From Brachypodius melanocephalos (Eukaryota > Chordata > Aves > Passeriformes > Pycnonotidae): a DNA stretch of 64,000 nt. The stretch's first letter is position 1, and every line of letters starts with the position of its first letter. A program made the position numbers and the translations under genes. The DNA is taken from contig VZSR01001685.1 in NCBI GenBank assembly GCA_013398615.1, positions 3,702,615 through 3,766,614 on the forward strand. Reading direction: 5' to 3'. The notes under the pieces are model-generated. The model was not told the origin of the DNA, did no database searches, and was given only the letters and a program-made list of their open reading frames with translations. Below are positions 46,348-59,855 of this stretch, one piece after another.

Positions 46348-49300
46348 CTGGTAAACAAAGAGGCAAATGCTAGCAGGTAAATCCCCAGCAAGGTTAGGTG
46401 GTTCATATCCTCTCTAAGGATTTTTGGGTGTCTAAATATTTTCTTTCTTTTACATCTGAGTTTGCCTGCAAAGCTCTGAATCTTAGGAGGATTAAGCAAT
46501 GATTAAGGCAAAGGTAACAAGCCTCTAAGCAAAATGCAAACCAAGCACTTTCCACCTTGAACACCATTGTAGTCTTTACATATAGTTAAATTCTTTATTT
46601 AGAGATAAACATGGGTTTCTTTGAACACACTTAAATTAATTTTGCCAAAGTCTACAAACCTCTTAACTATAGAATAATTTGGGTTCAGGAAGAAGACAAA
46701 TAAAAGACTGAGAATTTACTGAAGTAGGGTATGAAAAAAATTAATTATGTTGGGATATCTGGAGTGAAAACAACATAGAGAATTATTCTTATTGAAAAAA
46801 TAATTAAGCATGTCTTTAACTGAGGCAACAGCTGACACAAAGTTAACTTTGATGAAGAAATGGTGAAAAAATATTTTACATGTGATATTTTACTCTTATG
46901 AATTTACAGCACAATATCTCAGCAACAGAATTTGCTTAGTGCATGTGCATCTGATCACTCAAAAGAGTTTCTCAACTCTTATATCAAAAACTTATGTTTC
47001 TGATTAATTTAAGTGGATACAGAGAGATAAATCTAGACCTTAAAGGTGTAGCAGCAGAAAAACATCCAATAGATATTGTTGATTTTCCTTTTTATGGTTT
47101 ATAGTAGTAAAGAAATGTCTGACATATAAATAATCAATATGGTTGATTGGCAGACAGAGCTCCCTGTAGTATGCCAGAAACATATTTGTTGTCCCTATGG
47201 TCCAAGATTGTGCATTTAGATTTCTGATTTAGCAGAAAGAGGAATACATTTCAATGCTGCTTAAATCACAAACCAAACAGACTGTACATATCAAAAAGCT
47301 TATGGGAATGCTGTTTAGTTTGCTTTGCTTTGCTCTCTACAAAACAAGGACTAAGTTGCAATTAAAATACCCATTCCTCTTAGTCTTGTTTCAGGAGGCT
47401 GTATAAGAAACAAGGAAAAGTAAAAATATTTTGACATGACAAGGATGGTGCTCAAAGAGAAATTTCATGTGCACATATAGGAAGTTTCCTCTGTAGGGTT
47501 ATTTTTCAAGGCTATGAAATCTTTATTTTGGTTTTAAAATACCACTTAGAAGCAACTTAAACTCCATCCTTGGTTCTTAAGATGAAAGTTTGTAAGTTTT
47601 ATACAACTGCAAAATTTGCAAGTGTTCCCTAAATTACCATGTTTCAAAAAAAATTACAATTATGATGATTGAGGATTTTTAATCTTTAATATTAATCATT
47701 TTTTTTAACTTGTTGATTATCGTTTAAAAAAGAAATCTGCTAGTGATATGAAGCTTGCAACATTCTCTTTTGCTCTTGAGTTCCAAAAGAAAGCTTGACT
47801 CAATCTCTGCTGGAACACACACACCTTGCCATAACAGTGACAACTACTCCAACACTTTGAGAGTAAGGGGCAGCTCACAGAAGGCAAGCTATCTGAAAGA
47901 GGTTACCTGCGGTTAATTTGAAATTAGTAATTTAAATGTCCAATTAGTATTAAAAATCAGAGATTCACTAACTTCCCTCATCACCACAAAAACTACATGA
48001 GAAATGTTAGTTTGTAAAATTCAGCAGGCTGTTAAAGTTTTCAAGACTTCTGTGTTACAATCATAAGAGGAACAGAAGCTAATTTTGACGTAACATACAC
48101 TGCTGAAGAGTGAAAAAAAGATTTCACAATTATGCAAAACATTTTCATTCAGCAAGAAAAAACAATATTTCACTTAAATCTCGTGATAGAAAGTCTTACA
48201 GCAAAATAGTATTAAGCCCTTCTTCAGGAAGGGAAAACACTGTCTAATGGTAATGATTTAACTGTCTTGTCCCTCTTGTCCTAATCCTGTTGCCTTATCC
48301 TGTAGCCACAGGTGTGTTTTCAAGTTATACTGAAGTTCCTCTAATTTGTTAATTATTCTGCATATTTCAGTACCAAGTTCTATGTTTTCCTATGGTTTCA
48401 CTCATTCTCTGTCTGCAATGCATATAAATCAAATGTGGCTCTTTTGTCTCTTTACATGATTTTGTTTAATTTTACATGCACAGTTTTACACAAATAATGA
48501 TGGGGGAAAATGCTAAGAATTCTGATTTGAAGTGTCTTCAAATAAAACCTGAACAAATTTGTAGTAGTTGCATAAAATATGTTTAAGTGATATTTTTTTT
48601 AAAAAAAAGCATTATTTTGTCTTTATTTTGCAGTGTTTTTATTTTTTTTCTGTGAGAACTTTTAATAGACTAAAAGTTTTGTAAATTATTCTTTTCAAAA
48701 AGTACATGCAGAAGTACATAATAAAACTCCATTCCGGATTTACTTTAAAAATACATCCTTTTAAAAAACCACAGGTTTTTGTTGCATTCCTTTCCCCTTC
48801 TTTTATCAATTTGGATAAGTTACTTACAATGTTACTGAACTGAGAATTTATATCTATTCTGGGAAGAGCCATATTACCCATTAATTTAAAAAAGAAAACC
48901 AAAAAACTAAATATCTAAATAATTTAATAAATAAATATTCATTTTTCTATTTCTTCCATTACTGAAATGACATGATAAGCAATCCAGGTTAACACAGCAA
49001 TCATGCTGAAAACCATGTACTAAATATCTTGATTATTGACATTATAATTATCATTAATTTTAAGTTCAGCTGATGTGTCTAGAGCAGAGGTTTCCAAGTA
49101 TGCTTCACTAACTGTACTTCAGTTTTCCTTTCCCCACATGTACAGAGATGCTGCAAGTCTGAATGTTGGCTTGGTAAGTCAGTGGTATATGAGAAAGTCT
49201 GTGAAGGAATGACATGGTGTCACCAGTTATAAAGTACTAAAAATATGAGTGTTTCAGCACAAAATGCTGACATACTGGTGAAAGTCTTACAAGAATCAAT

Positions 49301-49796
49301 GTGATTCTTCAAAGTAAGCATAAAACAAAATCAAATTCAAGAATATTAGCCTGACAGTACGCCTTAAAAATACGAGCTTCATAGATTCATACATGTCCAA
49401 TAATATGCATCCATGTTCATGGCATATAGAATGCAATCGTGAGAAAGATGTAAGCCATGCCATTGGTCTTGACTCTTTGTCCCGTTAGAAGTTCTATGAT
49501 CTGACAACAACTTATGCAGGAAGGCAAAAAAATTGTCAACTAGACATGCCACTGATGCTGGGTGAAGAGAACAGACTTCATGGTGATAGAGAACTCCAGT
49601 ATATCATTACCATGACCTTTTTTCTGCAAGGAGAACTGAATTTTTAGTGACCAAAGTAAATACATGTTCTTCAGCTAAATGAACTGTTTCAGGTCATCAT
49701 GTTTCCACATGAAAACAGAAAAAAAAAAAAAGAGTTGAAAGTTCCTCACAGTGAAATAAAACCACTTTGAAGAAGACTGGATTTCTGAAAGAAACA
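46348..49796. other. Unique AT-rich non-coding DNA
   Basis: Very AT-rich, especially 47600-49050. No exon or interspersed repeat is recognised. A short T8/A8 inverted repeat lies near 48593-48608. Confidence 0.6.
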
Positions 49797-50279
49797 AAAT
49801 CACAAGATCACTTAGGCTGGAAAAGACCACTGAGACCATCAAGTCCCCCATCCTTGACCAACCATCACCTTGTCAAGTAGACCATGGCACTCAGTCCCTC
49901 ATCCAGTAATTTCTTAAACACCTCCAGGCATGGTGACTCCACCACCTCTCTGGGCAGTCCATTCCAATATTTAAAAACCCTTTCCATGTAGGAATTCTTT
50001 CTGATGTCCAGTGTGAATATCCCCTTGTGTAGCCTGAGGCGGTGTCCTCTTGTCCTGTCACTGGTTGCCTGGGAAAAGAAACCAACATTTCAGGGAGATG
50101 TAGGGAGCTTTAAGGTCACCCTGGAGCCTCCTCCAGGACAAATAGCCCCAGTTCCCTCAGCTGTTCCTCATATGACCCACCCTCCAGACCCTTCACAAGC
50201 TTTGTTGTCCCTCTCTGGGCATGCTCCAGCACCACAATGCTTTTGTTGTAGCGCCCAGGAGGTGCAGCCTCACCCTGCA
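49797..50279 (-). mobile_element. CR1 LINE 3' end, second subfamily
   Basis: The plus strand reads AATCACAAGATCACTTAGGC, AAAAGACCACTGAGACCATC, CACCTCTCTGGGCAGTCCAT, GCGGTGTCCTCTTGTCCTGT and CTCTGGGCATGCTCCAGCAC, the reverse complement of a CR1 3' region of a different subfamily from 21698. Stretches after GGGAAAAGAAACC and after GCGCCCAGGA are missing compared with what I expect of the family. The 123-codon plus frame (50004-50375) is antisense to the dead element and not a gene. Confidence 0.9.
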
Positions 50280-53200
50280 AATAGTTATTGTAGTTATAGC
50301 TGTTCCAACACAGCAGCAGAAATGAGTGTAAATACTACATATTATAGACACAGCACTACCAACAGCTGTTATTAGGGCTGCATTCAGCATTGTATTGCAA
50401 ATTAAATGTTTTCACTTACTCAGTGTTTTTTGAAGTGTTCATTCATCAGTCTATTCTCTTTTTCCAGCAGAACAAAGCAAAAATCTACTACTGTGAAAGT
50501 GTCCTCAAGAAAACTGTTCTCAAAGGAGTTAGTATAGTTCACTTTTCTCTTAGAAAAATTATTATGCCCCTTTTCTAAAAACCTCAGCACAAAAATGAGT
50601 AAGATGACTGAATTTTCAAGGGAATTTTTAAGAAATAAATTTCACTGTGGATATTCATTTTGTGCTTGGCCAAATTTAAGAGATTTAAATATGTGTTTCA
50701 TGTATTTTTATTGAATGAATTCTTTAACATAAATAGAGAGTATTTGCACTTGGGAATGGGAATTAAAAGAAAAAAGAAATAAAAAGAAAAAGGAAGTTTC
50801 TCTCTCAGGCTTCTTCCAAAGTAGAAAATTGTTTTAGAAGGAAAGCAATGAAGTGTGTTTGTATGTTCCTCTACTGTGCTAAAGCCAAAGGCAGCAACAA
50901 GTACAAATCAAATAGAAGTCCTTGAAAAATGTCCTTTTTCTTTATTGCTCTCCTGAAACTGATTGCTCTACCAGCTATATATGACAAGGTGGGTAACTAC
51001 AAATATATTTAAATTTGATTATTTACAGAGTCTATAAAAAATAGGACAACAGTTGACGGGATTGATCCAGTTCCAAACAAATTCCAACACCAAAATGCAG
51101 TAAATCAAAAGCAGACATAACATTGCATAACTCTTTAGAACTGGCACAATTTTACTAAAAAATCTCATACATTTGCAACATGACTTGTGGATTTGTACAT
51201 ATTTTAAGTATATGTCTAATAACTGTACACATACAGCATTGACTACATCTGAAAAATTTAGTTGTGTCTTTCAGAGTCCACATGTACTTTTTCTATGCAG
51301 ATTTTATAATTTTAAGATATTTCTACAGATTGTACTAAAATAACTAATGTGATATGTCTGCCTGCAGAAAATGTTAAAGGATGCAAGGCCCAGCACTTCT
51401 ACCACCTATTCTCATAGAAAGAGTCTGTGCTCACTGACTTAGGTGAAATTTCAAATAATTTGCATTGACATCTGTTTTACTAAAATCTGTTTCTATTTAT
51501 ATAAGAAGTATTATTTGTCTGTGCCAGCAATGCTCTCAGGGCTACAAAGTAAATTTTTCCTCTGAGAAAATGTGTAATTACTGACACATTAATGTAATTA
51601 ATTAATTAATTAATGAAAATCATAAGTTTAATTTAGTAGATGTTTTAGTATTTTTTACTGGGCACAGAGTTACAAGTGTATGTTAGCTTCTGGGAAAAAA
51701 GACTTTTTTATCTATCAAATTTTATTCTTCTAATTAATGTTAATTAAGTAAACTACTTATACACTTTTAATTTTGGCTTATTATAAGGCCAAATTTTTTA
51801 CGAGACAAAAAAATGTACATTTACTTATTTTATTCTTGCACTATTCGATTTGAATTTTTCAATTTTTGTAGTGTTGTTTTCGGCAACATACCACTATGGG
51901 AAACATACGAAAGTAAATAACTACTATATTTTTAAAAATCCCATAATTTTTCTTAGCATATTGTTTGAATAAAAATAAATTACTTGTGAAATTAGGTAAA
52001 ATATGATTACTATTGCTGTGAAAAAACCTTTTTAGCCTTTCTAAATAGTGCAAGTTTATAATTTCTCTTAATGCTAAAGTGCCTAAGTGAGCAGAGAGAG
52101 CACATTTTGAAGTGGAAAACCATAACTTGGAATGTCTGCAGAACAGAAGATATTACTGATATAAAAAGTCACCTGACATTTTAATAATAATGCCTTATGA
52201 CACAGTGCACGTCAAAAAATAGAATTCATCATCTTAGAGAGAAATTTGCCTTTTTACATATTATCAACTGCATGATTACTTCAAGCAACTAACTTCTATC
52301 TAAAAGTAATTACATTAAGTCCTATTAATATAATAATATAACAAAGAGTAATTTCTTCCCAAGGAAAAGTATGAAATATTAAATGTCTAGCCATTTGTAC
52401 AAATAGAAATATTTTTATCCTTCTGGGTGTATTTAGCATTGGAATAACACAAATTCACAACAATTCTGTATTTGCAGAGTCCAACATATTTCTACAGTAA
52501 GTGAAAGCTTTGTGCTAGCATAGAAGCGAATTTATATCTTATTGATACAATTTCTGTTGCAAAAATGGAATAACTTGCAGTGTGGAGTGAAAATTAATTT
52601 TCACCTCAACAGATGTAAGTGAAGACAAAATTACCCATCTGCCAAGTAAGAACTTGCTTTAAAACAGATATTTAAAACCGAATGAAAAGTGTTAGCCGTC
52701 CTTAAAACCAAATTTACACTTTGCTTTTGTGGGGAAGTGAAGGCGATGAGGTTTTTCAGATACTTTAAGAGCCCACACACAAATCTTCATCATCCTACCA
52801 GATGTCTTGCCACTCATGCAATAATCAGAGTTCATAATAAGTTTATTTCCATGTGCATCTATCCACCACGTACATACAGGTGCTATTTCCTTTCGTTCAG
52901 AGAAAGCTCCTTTACTACTAATTGTCCTCAACTTTCTGTCATGCTTTTTGATATGTATCGGTCATTGGAAATAATCTTGTAAGAATGGAAAATTTCAGAT
53001 TATTTATGGCCATGATATTGCTATAACAAAACCTTCAATCAAGTTGCTAAATGTTCATCTCCACGCTCTATGCCTACAAACTCAGATATGCTATATCTCA
53101 AAGGCAAAATCTAAGCATAACTTTTAAGCATTTAGGTAAATTTATTTCAGTGATCAGTGAGGTATTTCCATTACCTTGAAAATTATGATGGAAGCAGCTA

Positions 53201-53500
53201 ATTTTGATATATCTCTTTTTTTCCTCAAGCCAGGCAGAACTGATGCCAAGTGTATCTATATCTTCTTAGTAACTAGAAGTGCTGTATAATTTTGAACTTG
53301 CGAACAGGTACTGCTTTAATTAATAAGTTATTCTACCTCTTAGTTACCTTTTAAACCATAGAAGATACACCTTTTTTCTTACTTAAAAAAATATCATTTC
53401 TATGTTGAAACTACCTATCCTCTTTGCAGTTCATTTATCAGCTTGTGAATTGAGTTTTCATCCTCTCAAAATTGCGTAACAAGTTTGCTCCAGTTGGCAT
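50280..53500. other. Very AT-rich unique DNA
   Basis: No gene or named repeat is recognised. A short (TTAA)n-like ATTA repeat lies at 51595-51614. Frames are below 100 codons and of biased composition. Confidence 0.6.
51595..51614. repeat. (TTAA)n microsatellite
   Basis: Five TAAT/ATTA units in a row, followed by G. Confidence 0.8.
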
Positions 53501-54470
53501 CCTAACATTTCCTGGGTTCAACCTGAAGAATCAGAAACCCCAAACTGGGCCAATTTACCAGTTCCATGTAGAAGATCCAATTTCTCAGAACCGTAGGGAT
53601 AACTATAACAGCTTTCAGTCCGGACTGCCCTAAAACTATGGACATGGGCATCCTGGGCTCCCCAACATTTTGACACAAAAGCCAGCAGAGTATCACTCAA
53701 CTTCATGTCATGACCTTGCCTCTATTCTGATGTATAGAGTGTCAAAACAGAGAAGCATCCATTTTGTAAGAAAATTGTCAGACCTCAGAAAGACCTGGGA
53801 GGCTTGTAAAAGGGCAGCAAGTTGGCAGATTTCTCCAGCGACAGATCTTCACAAAGACAAAGCCAGACATAGAGCCTGCGGGTAAATCAGGATGTCTGCA
53901 ACAGACAGAAGGTCTTCCCCTGCTTCTAGAGACCTCATGTTTCATGTACACATCAGAAACAGTGAATGCCAAGTGCTTTACTAGTCCCAGTGGTGATAGC
54001 CAGGATGAACGGGCAATACAAACAAGAAAAAAATACCACGATTTGAGCTAAGTACATTATTTGATGGCCACATGTCTGCATCCATTTTAAACTTCTTTTA
54101 ATGGTGTTTAACTCCGCTCTTCATTTTTCTATTAAAAAAGTTTAAATGAAGGGAGTAAAGGTTTATTTGCCCAGATGGCTAGACTTTGAACCAGGCAGAT
54201 GGAGGACAGCAGATCCTGCCTGGATTTCTGACAGATTTCTGGAGTCCACTGGCTTGGGAAAATTGTGCCAGACAGGCTATGCTCCCTCATCCTGTTTCTC
54301 CAGGGCAAGCAGCCACCATGCCTTTCCTAGGTTCAATCCAAACTTCAAAGATTTCAGGAATCCCCATACTAACCAAAATTTAGTTGTCACCTCCCGAGCC
54401 TGAATCCCTACAGGAAGCTGAGGGCTTGGGATGAGATCCCAAGGATCTTGACTTTTAGATTGTCTTATGG
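53501..54470. other. GC-richer kilobase of unknown origin
   Basis: Composition shifts from very AT-rich to balanced for about 1 kb, with overlapping moderate frames on both strands (85 codons plus at 54146-54403, 81 minus at 54277-54522, 71 plus at 53670-53885). None shows retroviral, LINE or host domain signatures that I recognise. An old interspersed repeat, a decayed pseudogene or a conserved element would all fit. Confidence 0.35.
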
Positions 54471-55440
54471 AAAACGTGAGTGCTTTGTACATTCCAGTCA
54501 CCTTCACAATGATGTTCTGCATCTATTGTCCCTGTTAGTGTCTCTGAGCAGCCACAAAGACCTTGTGAGTATATTTGCTTCTGAAACTGCTCTTTGTACC
54601 TTGAATTTCAGTCTTAATATATTCTATTTATCTGTGCTACTCAGTGGAGAATTTGAGTCATGCCTTTGACTCAATGATCATAAATCCTCATTGTTAGATG
54701 GAAACATATTTGTCTGTATAAAAACAGTAGGGAAGAGGTGTTCCATAGCTGCTGCTACACTCCTACATTATCAGTAAAACGACATCCCTTCTCCACAGAA
54801 AAAGCTATTATTCCTACAAGGCCTAGAACTATCAACTGTTGGGGTTTTTTTAAAAAAGCACATATATATACCTGATGAATATATTCATACAAACACATGT
54901 GTAAAGGGAGGCTATATATCTAGTGGGAGAGGGAGAGGGAGGGAGAATATTTGCCACAAGAGGGTTATTGTATATGCTAAAAAATTACATGAGTCTTTTT
55001 GTCAAGTTACACTGGCAGAGTTTACATTAAGGGATTCATAAATTAAGCCAAACAGCACTACTAGAGAAAATGTTTGGAAAAGAGACTGAGGCAGAAAAAC
55101 ATTATATATTTGGGATGTTTCTTTTAAATTTTTAGGAGTTATTTTTAGAAAACAATTAAGGATAGTTAAAGCATAATCCACCACTGGATAGGAATAGGCT
55201 AAGCCAGTTACAGAAAGGTTTGGCATGTGTTTTCCCTGCAAATGCAGTCCAGTTCCTGCAGCATTTTGAAACATGTCTGACAGTGCCCAGAGACAAGGAT
55301 TGGGAGGCTCACTGTGAAGAGCCTTTCCCATCCAGAGCACTGGAGAACTCAGGAGAACTCATGAGAAGATGCCTCAAACATGTTGTTTGTTTTTCAGGCA
55401 CACAGCAATTGCTCCTTGCAGATTGCTCTTGAGAAAGACA
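54471..55440. other. Unique non-coding DNA
   Basis: It includes a short purine repeat (54924-54946, GGGAGA units). A 112-codon minus frame at 55002-55340 has no recognised domain; its N-terminal part borders the GC-rich island and may belong with it. Confidence 0.5.
54924..54946. repeat. (GGGAGA)n purine tract
   Basis: Three to four imperfect GGGAGA units. Confidence 0.75.
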
Positions 55441-55690
55441 CTGTCAGGGCCCATGGGGGCTCACCGTGGCTCTGTCAGGACTGAGCCTGGCAGCCAGAGC
55501 CCATCCCACTACTCCAGGCAGGAACAGGGCAATGGGGGCACCAGCGCAGCCCCAGGCACTTGGCACATCCCTTGGAAGGCTCTGGGGGCTGACCTGGGCT
55601 CCTAGGACATGGGTAGGATGTGGGGAGCCACAGGGATGGGCAGGGACATGCAGAGCAGGCAGGGCCTCAGTGCCATGGCAGCAAGGAGTT
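55441..55690. other. GC-rich island, not CpG-rich
   Basis: Composition jumps sharply; for example 55501-55560 has 40 G or C in 60 bases. The strings are rich in CAGGGC, CTGGG and CAGGCAGG but contain very few CG dinucleotides, so this is not a promoter-type CpG island. Two plus frames (78 codons at 55369-55605, 75 codons at 55466-55693) are open as expected of GC-rich sequence. No family is recognised. Confidence 0.5.
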
Positions 55691-58600
55691 TAAGGAATTT
55701 ATCATTATGGTGACAGAGTTGGGGAATTGTTGATGAAAGGGGATTTAATGTTTTACTCATCGGTTTTATTTTTCCTACTTTCTTGTGTTAGTGGTAAACA
55801 GTAGACATTAACCCTCTTGCCACTGATATAATTTTTTTCAGCAGACAGTTGTACAGGTCTACCAAACCCTAGCTGTGCCTAAGAAATTTGTAAAGATGCT
55901 TCAGCAAAAGTCACTGTTTTCTGTGTCACTACAGATTCAGACATGAACAGTGATGGTTTCATACATAACCTGCTTGTGCACATTTTACTGTCAGAGCAGA
56001 AAGGAGGGAGACCAAAATCCAAACCACTCTCAGGAAGAAGATAATTTCCTGATACTAAAGGTACTATCCATTATGGGTTATAAATTAGTTTTTGTGAATT
56101 ACCCTCATCAGCATGTTACAAATAGCAGCGCTCACTGCTATCCAAAAACCTGCTAATCATCCTGGAGAAAAAAAATCTATCCATGAGTTGCTAAGCTGAG
56201 ACATAATGTTTATTGATAGGCCAAGTATCTTCTAAAGTAGTTCAAGCAAATTTAAAGAAAAAAACCAAACAACAAAAACTGGTAATTTGAGAGTAATTTT
56301 TAGGAGATAATTAAGTTCGTAAATCTAAAATCATAGAGAAGACATAAAACCAGATCAAAACTGTGAATTCTTAATGAGGTTTTTTAGTACCCTCACTGTT
56401 AGATGGATTCCTGTTGTTTAAAAAGGGTGAGGATTAGAGCTTTAGCCACATTTCTACAGAACTTATGGGGTGACTGTCCATCCAAATGTGGCCAACCAGT
56501 ACTGTGGGATGAAAGAAATGTTTCAGATACCAAAAACTGGTGCAATAGGAAAAATGGAGTCTTGATAAGGATAAAATAATTTTTAAAAAAAGAAAGAAAA
56601 AGAAAGGACAAAAATCATATGATATAAAGAGGAACTGCTGCAAAGCATCTGATGAAATACAAGCAGCTCTTAATAGCAGAAAGGCAAAGAGCAAAAGGTC
56701 TTTTCTTGAGAAATTGAAATATATTGGATATTTACATGTTCTCTATCTCTCTTCCCCACCTATTATCTCTAAATTGCTTACAACCAGTTTGGTTTTTCTT
56801 CCCGAGAAAACCTAGTTTTGAATTCGAATCTCTGACCTGGGATGAAATTTTTCTTCAGAAAGTTACTTGGAATGTAAAATAAGCATTTAGGTTTATAAGT
56901 TTATATGTTAATATTTCCAGTTAAACAATACCATATCATCCACAATTTAGATGGCAAATTATGGAAAATTGTATTTCTGTAGGTCTTTGAAAACATTGGT
57001 TTTGACTATTTTGTTATAGCTTCTACCACCAAATAAAACCAAAATATTTATCCTTTTTTTTTTTGAAATATGGAATAAACCTATTTCTGCCATAAAATAT
57101 TTCATTTTTCTCAACTGGTGTTTTCTAATGGAAAAGTCATTTTGTAGAAATATTTCTGAGCAGAAGGCGTGCTGTACGAGAGACATGAAGTAGACTCACT
57201 CTTGATCTCATTTCTTGCATTCAAAGGGTAAAATTACCTTCATAGACAGCCATAGGGCTGCCCTTGATATTCACCTTAGATATGGGTGTGAAAAATTATA
57301 TAAACTGATATTTTATGTTAGTTTCAAGGTCTTGTTACACTTGTGGTCTTCAAGCCAAGATCTCTCAATCCTCAGTGGATACTGAACATAATTTGAAGTT
57401 TCTTCAACAAATAGCTAAGGAGAATATATCTGTAGTTAATAGATTTACACTTATTTTATAAGAAACTCACCAGCCTCAAAAATATTTTAGGCATTCACAA
57501 ACTTAAAGCAGCTGTCACACACTGTCTATGTTATGTCACAGATGGGCATCAAAAGGTCTTTCATTGAGAAGCATGGGATAGCAGCACATACACAGACCAC
57601 ATTATATATGATAATATCCCAGTGAGGAGTATTTTTCCACAGTGTTTCATATATTATGGTAAAAGGTTCTCACAGTCATGGTCCTCTATACATAAGTTTA
57701 GCAAATTAGTTCCATGTACTTAAACACTGTGATCAATATAAAAAAAGGAAAACAAAAAAACCCAAACAAACAAATAAACAAACAAACAAACAAACAAAAA
57801 CCCCAAAAAAGTATGTTTCAAATTCCACAAATATAAGGCAAAAATATGGGACGTTCTTGATAAAATTAAATACCAAAATACACTGTTGGTAGCTACACTA
57901 ATGTTGCTCTTACTGAATGGAAGTTCTTGCCTTTATATAGCATAGAATCATCTGAGTTATAATAGAAATGGAGGAAAATACAAGACATAAATAAGAGATG
58001 CAATAAAACTCAAGATTGCCACCAGCAAGAAAACAATATATTCCTTTATACATCTCCATTAAGGCATCCAAAGTGCCAAAAATGATACTGTTTGTGGAGT
58101 TATGTCCTGACTCAGATGAAAATTGGAGCTACACAAGTGTTAACTTAAAAATGGTTACTCACATGAATCAGCAGAGTATGATTGGTCCATGGCAGAGTTG
58201 GAAGATAATTCATCCCTCAGGAAACAAGCCCTGACAACTTCAGCTTCTTACTGAAAAGTTCCCTCTTCTGTCTTTCTTTAATCTTCTTGTCTGGCCTGCA
58301 GGAACAAGTGATTTTTAATTTGGGGGAGGCAGGGGTAGGCTACCTAAAACACTCAGCATTCCTTGACTGTGTAACATTAACAGGCTTATCATCTATAATT
58401 CATTTAATCTATATTTATTTTCTAAAGGCATTAAACCAGTATTTAGATTAAAAGCATATTGTGCACTACTACTTACTGACTCTGTAAGGCGGTGGTATAG
58501 GAGCTTCTTGGCCTCCTATCCTAAAATCATATGTCCTTCACTGCATGGCAGTTCTGGGGAGAGACTCTCCTAAATTCACACAGAACAGATTGAAGGGCTT

Positions 58601-59496
58601 TCTAAGTCTAGACTAAACCTAAGCAGTCATCAAGAGTTTTGATAAGCCAAACCACTGAATCTTGTCTCATCTACTCCTTGCTCTGTATAAAATCAGGTCT
58701 TGGCATGTGTCCTGGATCAACAACAAAATCCCATATGGATTTCGGATTCTGCTTTCTGAAATTTAGCAGCTTGAACTGGAAATCAGATGAGTTTTACTGA
58801 ATCTGGTCATATTTCTTCTTTCTATCAGTATTCTACCCATCTTTTCCTTGTGCTGTGCCCACACCACCTGCTAATCCATCTGGTCTGTTCCTGTGTCTGT
58901 TGCCTATGTCCCAGGCTTTGCTTGCCTAGCATTCACGAACTCTTTATCTGTGACTGCTGCCTTCAACCTGCCAATCCTGCAAACTCCTAACTTGCTCTTC
59001 TTCTCACCATAGTTCTTCTCTATTTAGGATGGGTCCCTAAGGCTGTTAGCTAATATTCTGATATTCATATGGCTCACCCATGTCATTCTCTTTGTGAGGC
59101 TGAAATCAAAAACACAGCAGAGATTTTCCAGATTCTTCTGTTGGACCCTACAACACACCGGTTTGCTCCCTTACCACATATCCCTTTCTTTTTAAGAACA
59201 GAAAAACACTTTGCACACCTCATTTCCTCCTGCCTAAAACTGCAGATACTCTGTCAGCTTCTTCATGCTAGATTTTCTGTAAGATCCATACTCTTCCTCT
59301 GTCCTAGACCACAATCATCCCTTATTCATTCCTCCAGTGGATTTCCACTCCCCACCCTATGCATTTGACAGAAACCATGATTCCCTAATATGTCCATGTA
59401 TTTTCTATACATTACACTGTCCCCTTTTTTGTTGTTGTTTCACATACAGCAGGACTCCCTAGATTTTCCACTTCCTTTTATTCTGCTCCCAACACA
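55691..59496. other. Unique AT-rich non-coding DNA
   Basis: A (CAAA)n microsatellite lies at about 57764-57800. A CATAGAATCATCTGAGTTAT string at 57941 resembles a CR1 terminus but stops at once. A 99-codon plus frame (59069-59368) has no domain. Confidence 0.6.
57764..57800. repeat. (CAAA)n microsatellite
   Basis: About nine CAAA/CAAAT units within a longer A-rich stretch (57739-57808). Confidence 0.85.
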
Positions 59497-59855
59497 GCAT
59501 CAGAGAATCAGGATGGATGAGGTTTGAAGGGTCCTCTTGAGACCACCTATTTTTCCCCTTTTCCTGATCCCACTGCCCAAGAGGGATCTGCTAAAGCAGG
59601 CTGCCCTCTTGTACTGGGGAGCCCAGAACTGGACCCAGCACCCCAGACATGACCACACCAGAGCTGAGCAGACCGTAAGGTCTGGCAGTGGTCTTCCTAC
59701 TACAGCCCAGGATGTTGGTGGCCATCACCACAAGCACACATTGCTGGTTCAAATTCAACTTGACCACCAGGATTCTCAGGTCTTTTTCTGCAAAGCTGCT
59801 TGTCAGCTAGCCAGCCTTCAGCATCTATTGGTCCATAGAGTGCTCTCCCCACATC
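59497..59855 (-). mobile_element. CR1 LINE 3' end, old copy
   Basis: After a worn terminus (GAGAATCAGGATGG), the plus strand carries TGTACTGGGGAGCCCAGAAC, CCCAGGATGTTGGTGGCCAT, GCACACATTGCTGGTTC and CAGGTCTTTTTCTGCAAAGC, blocks from a CR1 3' part in reverse. These lie further from the 3' end than the sequence before them would predict, so an internal deletion near 59610 is likely. The 129-codon plus frame (59537-59926), the longest in the window, is antisense to this copy and not a gene. Confidence 0.85.

Noticed and set aside
46348..46499. N-terminal extension of the 46218-46347 frame that looks like a signal peptide
   Set aside because: Its hydrophobic residues come from the pyrimidine tract of a likely splice acceptor (F, L, S codons). 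A one-exon secreted protein is not supported.
50004..50375. Plus-strand frame of 123 codons
   Set aside because: It overlaps the minus-strand CR1 at 49797-50279 in antisense and shows no host domain.
57941..57965. CATAGAATCATCTGAGTTAT string resembling a CR1 terminus
   Set aside because: Similarity ends immediately; too short to call.
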